A DNA stretch of 64,000 nt. Origin: Altericroceibacterium spongiae (GTDB lineage Bacteria; Pseudomonadota; Alphaproteobacteria; Sphingomonadales; Sphingomonadaceae). Below the pieces are notes generated by a model. The model had not been told where the DNA came from and did no database searches. It worked only from the letters and a program-made list of their open reading frames with translations. The position numbers and the translations under genes are program-made. Position 1 is the first letter of the stretch. Each line of letters opens with the position of its first letter. Where the stretch lies: positions 124,001-188,000 of the forward strand of contig NZ_RAPF01000002.1 of assembly GCF_003610805.1 (NCBI RefSeq). Direction: 5' to 3'. Of the stretch, positions 54,875 through 63,864 are shown piece by piece.

Positions 54875-55522
54875 ATGAACATGAACACTGCGCCCTGTGC
54901 GGGTCTGCGTATTGGCGATACTGCTCCTAATTTCACGGCCCGCAGTACGCTGGGTGAAGTAAACCTTGCCGATTATCGCGGAGGATGGCTGGTACTGTTT
55001 TCGCATCCGGCAGATTTCACACCGGTTTGTACCACCGAATTTGTCGCTCTCGCCAAAGCAGTTCCGCGTTTTGCGGAAATGGATTGTTCATTGATGGGGC
55101 TTTCGGTCGATAGCCTGTTTGCCCATCTGGCATGGCTGCGGGCCATTCGGGACCGTTTCGGGGTCGAGATCCGCTTCCCGATTATTGAGGATCCGACACT
55201 GGTGATCGGCCGGGCTTATGGCATGGTTGGGGCAGAATCACAGGATAGTTCTGCTGTGCGGACTACGTTTTTTATCGATCCTGACGGGATTATCAGGGCC
55301 ATGACATGTTATCCTGCCACAATTGGCCGATCGGTCGAGGAAATGCTGCGCATGGTGGCAGCTCTGCAGGCAAGTGATGCGCGCGATGCGCTGGTGCCGG
55401 AAGGCTGGCATCCGGGTGAAGCGCTTTTGCGCCAGCCACAACCTTCACTCGATGCCGTATTTGCCAGTGAAGATCCGGCAGCCTGGTTTCTTACTGAAGA
55501 TATGGGCGGCACTTCCCGATGA
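54875..55522 (+). CDS. Peroxiredoxin, Prx6/1-Cys type
   Basis: 215 residues from ATG 54875 (M3 at 54881 possible). The active-site Cys is in HPADFTPVCTTEFVALAKAV, with GLSVDSLFAHLAWLRAI, FPIIEDPTLVIGRAYGMV and RTTFFIDPDGIIRAMTCYPA. The long C-terminal extension is that of Prx6-type enzymes, which reduce peroxides and probably also persulfides. It overlaps the ArsR gene by 4 bases and is divergent from blh. Confidence 0.9.
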   Translation: MNMNTAPCAGLRIGDTAPNFTARSTLGEVNLADYRGGWLVLFSHPADFTPVCTTEFVALAKAVPRFAEMDCSLMGLSVDSLFAHLAWLRAIRDRFGVEIRFPIIEDPTLVIGRAYGMVGAESQDSSAVRTTFFIDPDGIIRAMTCYPATIGRSVEEMLRMVAALQASDARDALVPEGWHPGEALLRQPQPSLDAVFASEDPAAWFLTEDMGGTSR

Positions 55523-55860
55523 GCGGTGCTCCGATCGACAGTTTTAAGGCGTTGGCCCATCCGACGCGGTTTGCCGTTTTGCAATCGCTCATCGGGAAGG
55601 AGCGCAATGTTGGCGAGATCGAAGAAGCGACGGGCATAGCGCAACCTGGCCTGTCGCAGCAGCTTGCCGTATTGCGGAACTCCCGTCTGGTGACCACACG
55701 GCGCGATGCGAAGCTGGTCTATTATTCGCTCAATACCGAGCTTTTTGTCGATCTTGCCGCGATATTGGCACAATTCGGGCCGGTGGATGACGCCAATATC
55801 CCTCCCGCCGTGAAGCGCCGTTTTACGACGGGTGTCGCGACCTTTGCCCGTATGGGATGA
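55519..55860 (+). CDS. ArsR-family regulator of the sulfide locus, without cysteines
   Basis: 113 residues: FKALAHPTRFAVLQSLIGKE, VGEIEEATGIAQPGLSQQLA, VLRNSRLVTTRRDAKLVYYS, a full winged helix of the BigR/SqrR type by context. However the chain has no Cys at all, whereas BigR and SqrR sense persulfide through two cysteines. It overlaps the peroxiredoxin gene and lies opposite blh. It most likely represses the divergent operons but must sense a signal in another way or through another protein. Confidence 0.85.
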   Translation: MSGAPIDSFKALAHPTRFAVLQSLIGKERNVGEIEEATGIAQPGLSQQLAVLRNSRLVTTRRDAKLVYYSLNTELFVDLAAILAQFGPVDDANIPPAVKRRFTTGVATFARMG

Positions 55861-55887
55861 AGATCGGGCAAGGCCGATCTTCACCTT

Positions 55888-57075
55888 TTAATTAACTATG
55901 CGGGCCGGGCGGGTGTGCTTGACCAGTTGCAGCGCCAGAATGATAACCAGCGCAATCATGGCAGCGCCAATATACCATGGCGCATCATGCGCTATCGAAC
56001 CATAAATCATGCCGAAAAGCGGCGGGGCGACAATCCGGCTGAAAGCGTTGGTCGCCATAAGCAATCCCATTGTGCTGCCTTGTCGCTCAGGTGGCGTATT
56101 GCGGGAAATCAGGGCGCCTGCTGTCGGAAAGGCCAGACTATGCCCTGCCATGAGCAGCCCCATCAGTAATACGCCGGAGATCGGCAGGCGGATAACCGGC
56201 TGCAACAGCATGGACAGGGAAAGCAGGGCAAGCCCCATGGCAATGACACGAGCTTCTCCAAAACGCGCAACAAGCGGGCCGATCAGGAATACCTGCGCGA
56301 TAAAGCCACCGCTGCCGATGGCCAGAAATGCCCAGCCCAGATCATGCGCTGTCCAGCCGAAATTCTCTTCGCTCCACAGACCGTAAATCGCCTCCATCGA
56401 GGCGAAAGCGGCGATTCCGAAAAATCCGATAATGAAAAGGCGAAGCAGAACCGGCTGCGATCCGACAAAGCGGAACGCATCGCTATATCGCGGTAACGGA
56501 GCTCCTTTTCCCTTAGGTGGAATCGCATCGCGCAGCACTGTCAGACACCATAGGGAGGCAATCAGCGAGAAACCCCCGGCGATAAAAATCGGTAAGCGGA
56601 AACTGGCCGCCGCCACTTCTTCGCCCGCGAACAGGCCCCCGATAACCGGGCCGAAGGCGAAACCCATACTGAAGGCAGCTCCGAACAAACCCATTGTTTT
56701 AGCGCGTTTTTCTGGTGTCGAGACATCAGCGATGAAGCCCTGGGCAACGCTCATCGTACCGGAAAAAAATCCGCTCACCACGCGAATGAGGATGGCTGCC
56801 CAAAGGGTTGGGGCGAAGGCAAAAGCGAAATAGCTGAGCCCGGCAACGCATGTGGTCAGAGCCAGCACCTTGCGCCGCCCCCATATGTCGGACTGACGGC
56901 CCCAATGGATTTCTCCGAAGACGTTACCGAAAGAATAAGCGGCAAAAAGCAGTGCAATTCCGAAAGGCCCGGCGTCAAAGACCTGCCCGTAAAAGGGCAG
57001 AAGCGGCAAAATCAAGCTGAAGCCGGCAATATTGATAAAGACCGCGACGAGCAGCGGCGGCAAGCGCTTGTCCAT
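55888..57075 (-). CDS. MFS efflux transporter, TCR/Tet type
   Basis: 395 residues with 12 predicted spans. Motif A is EIHWGRQSDIWGRRKVLALT; RVVSGFFSGTMSVAQGFIAD and GAAFSMGFAFGPVIGGLFAG are motifs B and C of drug/H+ antiporters. It resembles tetracycline-type efflux pumps, but many relatives export other compounds. A TAACGATCGTTA palindrome lies 117 bases before its start. It converges with the ArsR gene and has no regulator beside it. Confidence 0.87.
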   Translation of the reverse strand: MDKRLPPLLVAVFINIAGFSLILPLLPFYGQVFDAGPFGIALLFAAYSFGNVFGEIHWGRQSDIWGRRKVLALTTCVAGLSYFAFAFAPTLWAAILIRVVSGFFSGTMSVAQGFIADVSTPEKRAKTMGLFGAAFSMGFAFGPVIGGLFAGEEVAAASFRLPIFIAGGFSLIASLWCLTVLRDAIPPKGKGAPLPRYSDAFRFVGSQPVLLRLFIIGFFGIAAFASMEAIYGLWSEENFGWTAHDLGWAFLAIGSGGFIAQVFLIGPLVARFGEARVIAMGLALLSLSMLLQPVIRLPISGVLLMGLLMAGHSLAFPTAGALISRNTPPERQGSTMGLLMATNAFSRIVAPPLFGMIYGSIAHDAPWYIGAAMIALVIILALQLVKHTRPARIVN

Positions 57076-57192
57076 GATATTACAGCCTTATCGCCAGAGT
57101 TTGCCCGCGTGTTCCCACATCGCGTTTGCGGTGCTGATCTGTTCTGGCAGATTGTTTTCTGCTCATTTTCCTCTCCCTCATACCGACAACGA

Positions 57193-57204
57193 TAACGATC
57201 GTTA
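57193..57204. promoter_or_regulatory. 12-bp palindrome, TetR-type operator candidate
   Basis: TAACGATCGTTA is a perfect palindrome in the 276-bp gap between the divergent MFS and HglS-family genes. Sites of this kind are bound by TetR-family repressors of efflux genes; no tetR gene is adjacent. The rest of the gap shows only likely promoters and the HglS ribosome-binding site (AGGAGAG at 57340-57346). Confidence 0.5.
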
Positions 57205-57351
57205 AAATTGTCGCAAGGGGAGCAAAGCCTGAAACAGCGGATAAATTCAATCTATCACCTGAATTTGCGCCGTTATCATTGCGCTGCTCTTGGTCATGGC
57301 ACTGCAAATTCCGCTATAGGCCCGTAGGTGGATGGAATCAGGAGAGCCGCA

Positions 57352-58731
57352 ATGTCCGAATATGTACCTGCCAGTGATCTTCGCGCGGCTTTTTCCGATG
57401 CCATGTCGGAGATGTATCGCCGGGAAGTGCCGCTTTATGGCGATTTGATCGATCTGGTTGCGGCTATAAACTCCAAATTTCTTGTAGATAATCAGTATAT
57501 TAGGGCGGAATTGGAATGCAGTGGCGAGATGGCGCGGCTCGATGTCGAGCGGCATGGTGCTATCCGGGTGGGGCGAGCGGAGGAATTGTCTGCCCTGCGC
57601 CGGATTTTTGCTCTGATGGGCATGTATCCCGTTGGTTATTATGATCTTTCTGTGGCGGGAGTGCCGGTGCATTCGACGGCGTTCCGCCCGGTGGAGCCGG
57701 CAGCATTGAATGCCAGCCCCTTTCGGATATTTACATCTTTGCTGCGGCTGGAGCTGATCGAGGATGAAGCCTTGCGGGAAACCGCCGGGCGTATCCTTGC
57801 CGGACGGCGGATTATGTCCGACAGGGTTATGGAAATAATTGAAATATCAGAGAAAAATGGTGGCGTTCCGGTTGATTTGCAGACGGAATTTCTGCGTGAA
57901 GTGCTCGATATTTTTCGTTGGCATCCTGAAGCGATCGTCGATCGGGAAACCTATCGCCAGTTGCACGATGCCCATCGCCTGATTGCCGATGTGGTGAGTT
58001 TTAAAGGGCCACATATCAATCACTTAACTCCGAGTGTGCTCGATATAGACGCAGCGCAACAGGAGATGAAACAGCGGGGTATCAGGGCCAAGAGCGTGAT
58101 CGAGGGGCCGCCCCGGCGTGCGGTGCCGATTTTGCTGCGTCAGACCAGTTTCACCGCTCTGGAAGAGCCGGTCCGCTTTCTGGGCGAGGCAGCGGGTGAA
58201 AAAGGCGTGCATACGGCGCGTTTCGGGGAAATCGAACAGCGTGGTGTGGCCCTGACGCCGAAAGGAAGAAGGCTTTACGATCAATGCCTTGCAGAAGCGC
58301 GCGGAGTGTCCGGAGCGGCTGCGGAGGATTATGAGGAGCGGCTGGCACAAGCCTTTGCAACCTTTCCCGATGATGCCGCAACCTTGCGCCGGGAAGGCCT
58401 CGCTTACTTCCGATATGTGCTTACTGAGAAGGGCCTGAAAAGCACCGAACAGGGCCAGACAGGCTCCGAACAGAGCCAGAACTGGCTCGATGAGGGGCTG
58501 ATCCGGGCGAAGCCGATCCTTTATGAGGACTTTTTGCCGGTCAGCGCTGCGGGGATCTTTCAATCCAATCTCGGCGGGGCTGAACAGCGCCATTACGATG
58601 CGCAGTCGTCGCAGGATCGGTTCGAGGCTGCACTGGGCACTTCGGTATACGATCCCTTCGCCTTGTATCAGCAGGCGCAGGACGATTCGCTGGCGCAGGC
58701 CAGGCGTCTGCTCACCGGTGAAGAGAGGTAA
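57352..58731 (+). CDS. hglS: 2-oxoadipate dioxygenase/decarboxylase family (HglS, DUF1338)
   Basis: 459 residues from ATG 57352 after AGGAGAG. The chain contains the DUF1338 VOC-fold core, with GMYPVGYYDLSVAGVPVHST, FTSLLRLELIEDEALRETAG and HDAHRLIADVVSFKGPHINH (metal His), then TSFTALEEPVRFLG and EIEQRGVALTPKGRRLYDQ. Family members turn 2-oxoadipate into D-2-hydroxyglutarate and CO2 in lysine catabolism. It ends exactly where the convergent M20 hydrolase ends. No other lysine-degradation gene is in view. Confidence 0.9.
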   Translation: MSEYVPASDLRAAFSDAMSEMYRREVPLYGDLIDLVAAINSKFLVDNQYIRAELECSGEMARLDVERHGAIRVGRAEELSALRRIFALMGMYPVGYYDLSVAGVPVHSTAFRPVEPAALNASPFRIFTSLLRLELIEDEALRETAGRILAGRRIMSDRVMEIIEISEKNGGVPVDLQTEFLREVLDIFRWHPEAIVDRETYRQLHDAHRLIADVVSFKGPHINHLTPSVLDIDAAQQEMKQRGIRAKSVIEGPPRRAVPILLRQTSFTALEEPVRFLGEAAGEKGVHTARFGEIEQRGVALTPKGRRLYDQCLAEARGVSGAAAEDYEERLAQAFATFPDDAATLRREGLAYFRYVLTEKGLKSTEQGQTGSEQSQNWLDEGLIRAKPILYEDFLPVSAAGIFQSNLGGAEQRHYDAQSSQDRFEAALGTSVYDPFALYQQAQDDSLAQARRLLTGEER

Positions 58732-59943
58732 TCATGCCGGCCAGCCCTCGGCCAGAAAGCGCAGCGCGCAACCGGCCAGAAAAGCGGTGCCGACAGGCAG
58801 AGCTGTTTCATCCACCATCATGCGGCTGGAATGAATGCCGCAGCAATGCTGCCAGTCGGCGCCTTCCTCCGCCACGCCGAGGAAAAACATCGCACCGGGC
58901 ACCTGTTCGAGGACATAGGAGAAATCCTCCGCGCCCATGATCGGGCTGGCAAGCCGTTCGAAGGCGCCGCCCGCCGCGGCCTGCGCCACCGCAGCGCCGA
59001 GCGTCACAGCGCGCGGATCGTTGAGCGTCACCGGAAAACCCTCGATAATCTTCACTTCGGCATGCAGCCCGTGGGCGGCGGCGATATTTTCCGCAAGACG
59101 CGCGACCGCTTGATGCAGGGCGGTGCGGTTTTCGCTCGACAATGTCCGCATCGTCCCTTTCAGCATGGCATCGTCGGCAATCACATTATGCGCGGAGCCT
59201 GCTTCGAGCTGGGTAATGGTGACGACCACCGCATCGGCAGCATTGAAGCGGCGGGTGACGAGCGCCTGCAAAGCGGTGATGATCTCGGCGGCGACCGGCA
59301 CCGGGTCCACTGCATGATGCGGCATGGAAGCATGGCCGCCATTGCCTTTGACGGTGATTTCGAGCTGATCGGCTGCGGCCATCAGTGCGCCGGGGCGGCT
59401 GGCGAGCACGCCATGGCGCGAATTGGGCATGATATGCAGCGCAAAGGCGGCATCGGGCGCCGGATCGAGCAGCCCGTCCGCAATCATATGGCGTGCACCG
59501 TGAAAACCTTCTTCGCCCGGCTGGAACATGAATTGTACTTCCCCGGCAAAATCGGCCCTTTTCGCACAAAGCAGCCGCGCGGCACCGGCCAGCATGGCAG
59601 TATGCGTATCGTGTCCGCAGGCATGCATCCGGCCGGGCAGGCGGGAGGCGAAAGGCAGGCCGGTGGCTTCTTCCATCGGCAGTGCGTCCATATCGCCACG
59701 CAGCAGAACCCGCAGGGGGGCACCGCTGCGCGTGGTTTTCGTGCCCTTCAGCGTGGCGATGGCGCCGGTGCAGGAGGTCGCCTCGCGCCATTCCAGCGGC
59801 AGATCGGCCAGTGCCTCGCGCGCTTTGCTCAGCGTAGCGGGTGTGTCGAGGCCCAGTTCCGGCTCGGCATGTATCGCCCGGCGCAGGCTAATGATCGTAT
59901 CAGACAAAGCCCGCGCATCGGCGAGCAGCGTTTCATGCAGCAT
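58732..59943 (-). CDS. M20 amidohydrolase, hippurate hydrolase-like
   Basis: 403 residues, cytoplasmic. Metal and catalytic residues: MHACGHDTHTAMLAGAARLL, MFQPGEEGFHGARHMIADGL, KGNGGHASMPHHAVDPVPVA, and MGAEDFSYVLEQVPGAMFFL. This is the HipO/IAA-amino acid hydrolase type, cleaving N-acyl amino acids. It differs from the two exported AbgB-like copies at 32-35 kb. Convergent with hglS. Confidence 0.9.
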   Translation of the reverse strand: MLHETLLADARALSDTIISLRRAIHAEPELGLDTPATLSKAREALADLPLEWREATSCTGAIATLKGTKTTRSGAPLRVLLRGDMDALPMEEATGLPFASRLPGRMHACGHDTHTAMLAGAARLLCAKRADFAGEVQFMFQPGEEGFHGARHMIADGLLDPAPDAAFALHIMPNSRHGVLASRPGALMAAADQLEITVKGNGGHASMPHHAVDPVPVAAEIITALQALVTRRFNAADAVVVTITQLEAGSAHNVIADDAMLKGTMRTLSSENRTALHQAVARLAENIAAAHGLHAEVKIIEGFPVTLNDPRAVTLGAAVAQAAAGGAFERLASPIMGAEDFSYVLEQVPGAMFFLGVAEEGADWQHCCGIHSSRMMVDETALPVGTAFLAGCALRFLAEGWPA

Positions 59944-60305
59944 GGCACACTCCCGGATTTGCCCGGATGATAGGCATGGTGGCCGCTATATGTCGAGCCA
60001 CACCTGTCGAGCCATGCTTGCAAAGCCGGGCCGGTAGAGCCGTGTACTCAGGTTTCGGATCGTTTCGCGCGCCCTGCCTCTCGCCCCGTGCTGTCAACGG
60101 TGCCATAAGGCAGCAAAGGAGTCTTCTCCTCACGACCGGGAAGGTGCAGCAAGGCGTTGAATAGCAAAGCTTCATTGATTTCATTCACAGCAGGCTCACC
60201 TTGGAGCCGCGATTGGCCGATTGACCAACCGGCCCCGCTTGTGCTTCGAGCCGAAGGGGGAACGCATTCGCGATATGTTGCGTCAGGACAGGAAAGACAT
60301 CAGGT
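59944..60305. promoter_or_regulatory. Intergenic region before the flippase gene
   Basis: 362 bp with no convincing gene. TGTCGAGCCA is repeated near 59992 and 60007 (direct repeats 15 bp apart). It must hold the divergent promoters of the M20 hydrolase and flippase genes. No RNA gene or terminator was recognised. Confidence 0.4.
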
Positions 60306-61661
60306 TTGACCTCGCTACTTGCAAAATTGCGGAGTGCCCCGCAGGCCGCTCAGGCCGTTATGCAGAATTTTGGCTGGATGGTGGCGGGGCGCAGCGTCGC
60401 GGCGGTCTTTTCGCTGGTCTATCTGGCCATCGTCACGCGCGAGCTTGGCGTATCGGGCTTCGGTAAATTCGCTATTATCACCGGGGCTGCGCAATTGCTG
60501 GCCAATTTGCTGGCTTTCCAGACCTGGCAAGTGATCGTGCAATATGGCGTGACGCATATTGAGGAGCGGGACGATGTGAAACTCTCCCGCCTTTATCGCG
60601 GGGCGCTGATGCTCGATGTAGTGAGCGCGATCGGGGGGATCTGCGCTGCCGCCGTGATCCTGCATTTTCTGGCCGAACCGCTCAATGTGAAGCCCACCCT
60701 CGCCAGAGCCACGCTGATTTTCAACATCATCATGCTGCTGTCCCTGCGGTCGACACCGCTCGGCATTATGCGGTTGCGTGATCGCTTTTCGCTGGCGGCG
60801 GCGGCGGAGAGCACGCAGCCGACTTTCCGTCTGCTCGGTGCACTGGCCTGCTGGTTTACTCATCCCACGCTGCAGGGCTTTCTGGTCGCCTGGGCAGTGG
60901 CCGAACTGATGACCGCAGCAGCGCATTGGTACGGGGTTTACAAGATCGGCGATATGCCGCTGATTCTCGGAAAATGGCGCGATCAGAGGAAGGTTCTTGA
61001 GGACAATCCCGATATTGTCCGTTTCGCACTGACCACCAATTTCAGCCAGTCGCTGAGCATGACGGTCAGACAATTGCCGCTGTTTCTGGTCGGCGGGCTG
61101 ACCGGCACTGCCGCTGCCGGGGCCTTTCGGCTGGCCGCACAGCTAACCCGCTCGCTGACTCTGGTATCGCAACTGGTAGCGCGCGCCGCTTTCCCCGAAA
61201 TCGTTCGTGCCGTGCGTCATCTGGGAGTCGGCGGGATTGCCGGGCTGACCTTGCGGACCATGCGTTTTGCGCTGGTCGTGGGGATTGTGGTTTTCGCCTT
61301 TGCGATATTTTTCGGTGAAGACATTCTCGAAATGGTCGGCGGGCCGGAATTCGGCCGGGCCTATATCAGCCTGCTCTGGCTGGCGGCGGCAGGCTGTGTC
61401 GACCTGGTGGTGGTCGGGTTCGAGCCGAGCATCATGGCGGCGCATCGTGCCCAGTGGTCGCTGATCGCGCGGATGATCGGCACCGGCGTGCTGATCGGCG
61501 GGGCGTGGCTGCTGGAGCCGGTGATGGGCCCCGACGGTGTGGCCATGGCGGTTTTTGCCAATGCGCTGACCCAGGCCTTGCTGCTGGGGCTGATTATCGG
61601 GCTGATGGTGCGCTCAGGGGAAGGCCGGAAATCCGATATAGCTGTGGTGCCGAAAGATTAG
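60306..61661 (+). CDS. Oligosaccharide flippase-like membrane protein
   Basis: 451 residues from TTG 60306 (weak start; ATG 60360 gives 433 residues). The chain has 12 or more spans: NFGWMVAGRSVAAVFSLVYL, RELGVSGFGKFAIITGAAQL, LRQLPLFLVG-type central helix (VRQLPLFLVGGLTGTAAAGA), and late helices such as ISLLWLAAAGCVDLVVVGF. This is the Wzx/MurJ-like MATE-fold family (polysaccharide biosynthesis proteins) that flips lipid-linked sugars. No glycosyltransferases are adjacent; the next genes act on phospholipid. Confidence 0.82.
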   Translation: MTSLLAKLRSAPQAAQAVMQNFGWMVAGRSVAAVFSLVYLAIVTRELGVSGFGKFAIITGAAQLLANLLAFQTWQVIVQYGVTHIEERDDVKLSRLYRGALMLDVVSAIGGICAAAVILHFLAEPLNVKPTLARATLIFNIIMLLSLRSTPLGIMRLRDRFSLAAAAESTQPTFRLLGALACWFTHPTLQGFLVAWAVAELMTAAAHWYGVYKIGDMPLILGKWRDQRKVLEDNPDIVRFALTTNFSQSLSMTVRQLPLFLVGGLTGTAAAGAFRLAAQLTRSLTLVSQLVARAAFPEIVRAVRHLGVGGIAGLTLRTMRFALVVGIVVFAFAIFFGEDILEMVGGPEFGRAYISLLWLAAAGCVDLVVVGFEPSIMAAHRAQWSLIARMIGTGVLIGGAWLLEPVMGPDGVAMAVFANALTQALLLGLIIGLMVRSGEGRKSDIAVVPKD

Positions 61662-61758
61662 CACTATAATCGGGTAAGCGGATGAGCTATAATTAAGGTG
61701 CTATATTGCGCGTGAAAAAGCTGGCCTCCGGGGCCCGGCAACGTCTAAGAGCGCGCGG

Positions 61759-62787
61759 ATGGGCTCTCAACCATCTTCTCTAGCGCGCAAGGCTGCCATT
61801 TCCGGATCTGTTGACGATTCGCCGGATAGGCTGGCGCAGCCGGTCCGGATCGGGGCGATCCATAATCCGCGCAGCCATCGCAACAAGAAGGCCGGGCCGC
61901 TTACCGTGGCCGATCAGGCGGTGATGACGGTCATCCCCGAAACACAGGGAGAGCTGGATGACGCGCTGGTCCGCTTTGCGCGTGAAAAGGTCGATTATCT
62001 TGCAATCGATGGCGGGGACGGCACGATCCGCGATGTGCTGACCCGCGGTGCGCGCAGTTTCGGCGACAACTGGCCCGATCTGATTATTCTGCCCAATGGC
62101 AAAACCAACGCGCTGGCAGTGGATCTGGGCGTTCCTGCCGGCACCACGCTGGCCGATGCGATCGAAGCGATTGCGCTGGGCGGGCTGCAGAACCGTATTA
62201 CGCGCCATCCTCTGCTGCTCGAAAAGGCCGATGGCACGGGCTCTCAGCATATCGGCTTTCTGTTCGGGGCGGGGGCGTTCAACGCTGCGATCGAGACAGG
62301 GCAGATGGCGCATCGGTTCGGCGCCTTTCAGAGCTTTGCTATCGGAGTGACGGCGGCGGCCGGGCTGGCGCAGGCGCTGTTCGGTATCGGCAAGGGCGGC
62401 TGGCGTCAGCTTGCTCCGATGCGGATACGCGATGACGACAAGGGCACCGAAGTGCCGCATAGCGGGCATGTTGCAGCGGATCTGCGCTATTTTGCCGGTT
62501 TCTCCACGCTGGAACGGTTCCCGCTGGGGATGGAGCCTTTCGGTAAGAACAGCAGCGGGCTGCGCTATCTGGTGATCGATGCCCCGCTGCGTAAAGTAAT
62601 CCTGCGCCTGCCCGCGTTGCTGATGGGAATGGAAGGGCCGAAACTGCCGCGCCTCGGGGTTCATCGCGGTAAGGGAGAGAGTTTCGATCTCGAGCTGGGC
62701 GGTAAATTCATTCTCGATGGCGAGGCGTTCGAGCCGGGTCATTACCGCTTGCGGCTGGGACCGGAACTGCGCTTTATCGTCCCATGA
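61759..62787 (+). CDS. Diacylglycerol kinase-family lipid kinase
   Basis: 342 residues. The catalytic domain starts about residue 29: RIGAIHNPRSHRNKKAGPLT, VDYLAIDGGDGTIRDVLTRG with the GGDGT nucleotide loop, and LIILPNGKTNALAVDLGVPA. The C-terminal half is the beta-sandwich of the DAGK/YegS fold. It should phosphorylate diacylglycerol or a related lipid. The stop overlaps the next gene by 4 bases, coupling it to a Tam41-like nucleotidyltransferase. Confidence 0.85.
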   Translation: MGSQPSSLARKAAISGSVDDSPDRLAQPVRIGAIHNPRSHRNKKAGPLTVADQAVMTVIPETQGELDDALVRFAREKVDYLAIDGGDGTIRDVLTRGARSFGDNWPDLIILPNGKTNALAVDLGVPAGTTLADAIEAIALGGLQNRITRHPLLLEKADGTGSQHIGFLFGAGAFNAAIETGQMAHRFGAFQSFAIGVTAAAGLAQALFGIGKGGWRQLAPMRIRDDDKGTEVPHSGHVAADLRYFAGFSTLERFPLGMEPFGKNSSGLRYLVIDAPLRKVILRLPALLMGMEGPKLPRLGVHRGKGESFDLELGGKFILDGEAFEPGHYRLRLGPELRFIVP

Positions 62788-63743
62788 GCGGTCCGCCGGA
62801 AAACCGCCCCCTGGAAGACCGCCCCCTGGAAGACCACCCCCTGGAAGACCGCATTGCGGCAGGGCTGGAGCGGGATATGCCGGAAGCTGTCCGGGCCTTT
62901 GCGGGAATGCTCGCGGCCGAAACGGGCGCGCGGGCAGTGCTGTTTTACGGTTCCAATCTGCGCACCGGTTCGCTGGACGGTGTGCTCGATTTCTATGTTC
63001 TGCTGCCCGGTGCGCCCGAAAGCGGAATCTGGCCGCGGGTCAGCTATCGCGAATGGATTTTTGAAGGCACGCCATTGCGCGCCAAGATTGCTACGATGAC
63101 GCTGGCCAAATTCCGGCAGGCGGCGGCGGGGGCGCTGATCGATACGACGATCTGGGCGCGTTTCGTGCAGCCCAGTGCGCTGGCTTTCGCCCGCGATACG
63201 GATGCAGCGCAAGATGTGGCGCAGGCGGTGGCCGATGCCTCGGTGACGGCCGCGCGGCTGGCGGCGGTGCTCGGGCCGGAATGCGGAAGTGCCGAAGATT
63301 ACTGGGCGGCGCTGTTCCGCGCGACTTACAAGGCCGAATTCAGAGTCGAGAAACCGGGGCGGGAACGCTCGATTCTCGATGCCAATGCGGCGCATTTCGA
63401 CGGTTTGCTGCCGCTCGCACTCGACCGGGCGGGGATCGCCTGGCAGTGCGTGGGGGCAGAATATCGGATCGATGTGCCGGCGGCCGAGCAACGCCGTGTG
63501 CGCCGCTGGTGGAGTAAACGGCAGCGGCTCGGCAAGGCGCTCAATCTCACGCGGCTGGTCAAAGCCTCAACCACTTTCGATGGTGCGGCGCGCTATGCCG
63601 CCTGGAAGATCGAACGGCATACCGGGGTGCCCGTCACCATCACCCCATGGCGGGAAAAACATCCCGTTCTTGCAGCGCCCGGCGTGCTGTTTTCGGTCTG
63701 GCGCCGGCGTGGACGGCAGAGCGGGAGCCGGAGTCGCGGGTGA
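62784..63743 (+). CDS. Nucleotidyltransferase-like protein, possibly Tam41-related
   Basis: 319 residues. After a repeat-built N-terminus it reads GARAVLFYGSNLRTGSLDGV and DFYVLL, a YGS-x(n)-DFY pattern of nucleotidyltransferase folds that recalls Tam41 (mitochondrial phosphatidate cytidylyltransferase). Then PLRAKIATMTLAKFRQAAAG and TTIWARFVQPSALAF follow, comparable to the Tam41 KYGV and GRLxKPV regions. With the overlapping lipid kinase, a route from diacylglycerol to phosphatidate to CDP-diacylglycerol is attractive but is inference. The C-terminal part (RIDVPAAEQRRVRRWWSKRQ) is basic. Family assignment is tentative. Confidence 0.6.
   Translation: MSGPPENRPLEDRPLEDHPLEDRIAAGLERDMPEAVRAFAGMLAAETGARAVLFYGSNLRTGSLDGVLDFYVLLPGAPESGIWPRVSYREWIFEGTPLRAKIATMTLAKFRQAAAGALIDTTIWARFVQPSALAFARDTDAAQDVAQAVADASVTAARLAAVLGPECGSAEDYWAALFRATYKAEFRVEKPGRERSILDANAAHFDGLLPLALDRAGIAWQCVGAEYRIDVPAAEQRRVRRWWSKRQRLGKALNLTRLVKASTTFDGAARYAAWKIERHTGVPVTITPWREKHPVLAAPGVLFSVWRRRGRQSGSRSRG
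62805..62849 (+). repeat. In-frame 15-bp tandem repeats in the nucleotidyltransferase gene
   Basis: Three copies of a 15-bp unit (CGCCCCCTGGAAGAC, third with one base changed) encode RPLED-RPLED-HPLED near the N-terminus, followed by the first codon of a fourth. Length is a multiple of three, so copy-number changes would alter protein length but not frame. Confidence 0.85.
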
Positions 63744-63787
63744 GGTCGGAGTTGGGGCTGAGCAACGCTCTTCGTACCGGAAATGCA

Positions 63788-63815
63788 AAAAGGCCCGCAT
63801 CGTTGCGGGCCTTTT
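63788..63815. terminator. Strong bidirectional intrinsic terminator
   Basis: AAAAGGCCCGCA (63788-63799) and TGCGGGCCTTTT (63804-63815) make a 12-bp stem with a 4-base loop, A-rich on one side and T-rich on the other. It sits between the convergent nucleotidyltransferase and DUF2141 genes and can stop both. Confidence 0.88.
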
Positions 63816-63864
63816 CGGTTTCGCAAGCCGCCTGTGCGGCCCGCTCGAATACGGCGCAGGCGGC

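Noticed and set aside
55519-55860. Naming the ArsR gene bigR.
   Set aside because: Location fits, but both sensing cysteines are absent, so the name was withheld.
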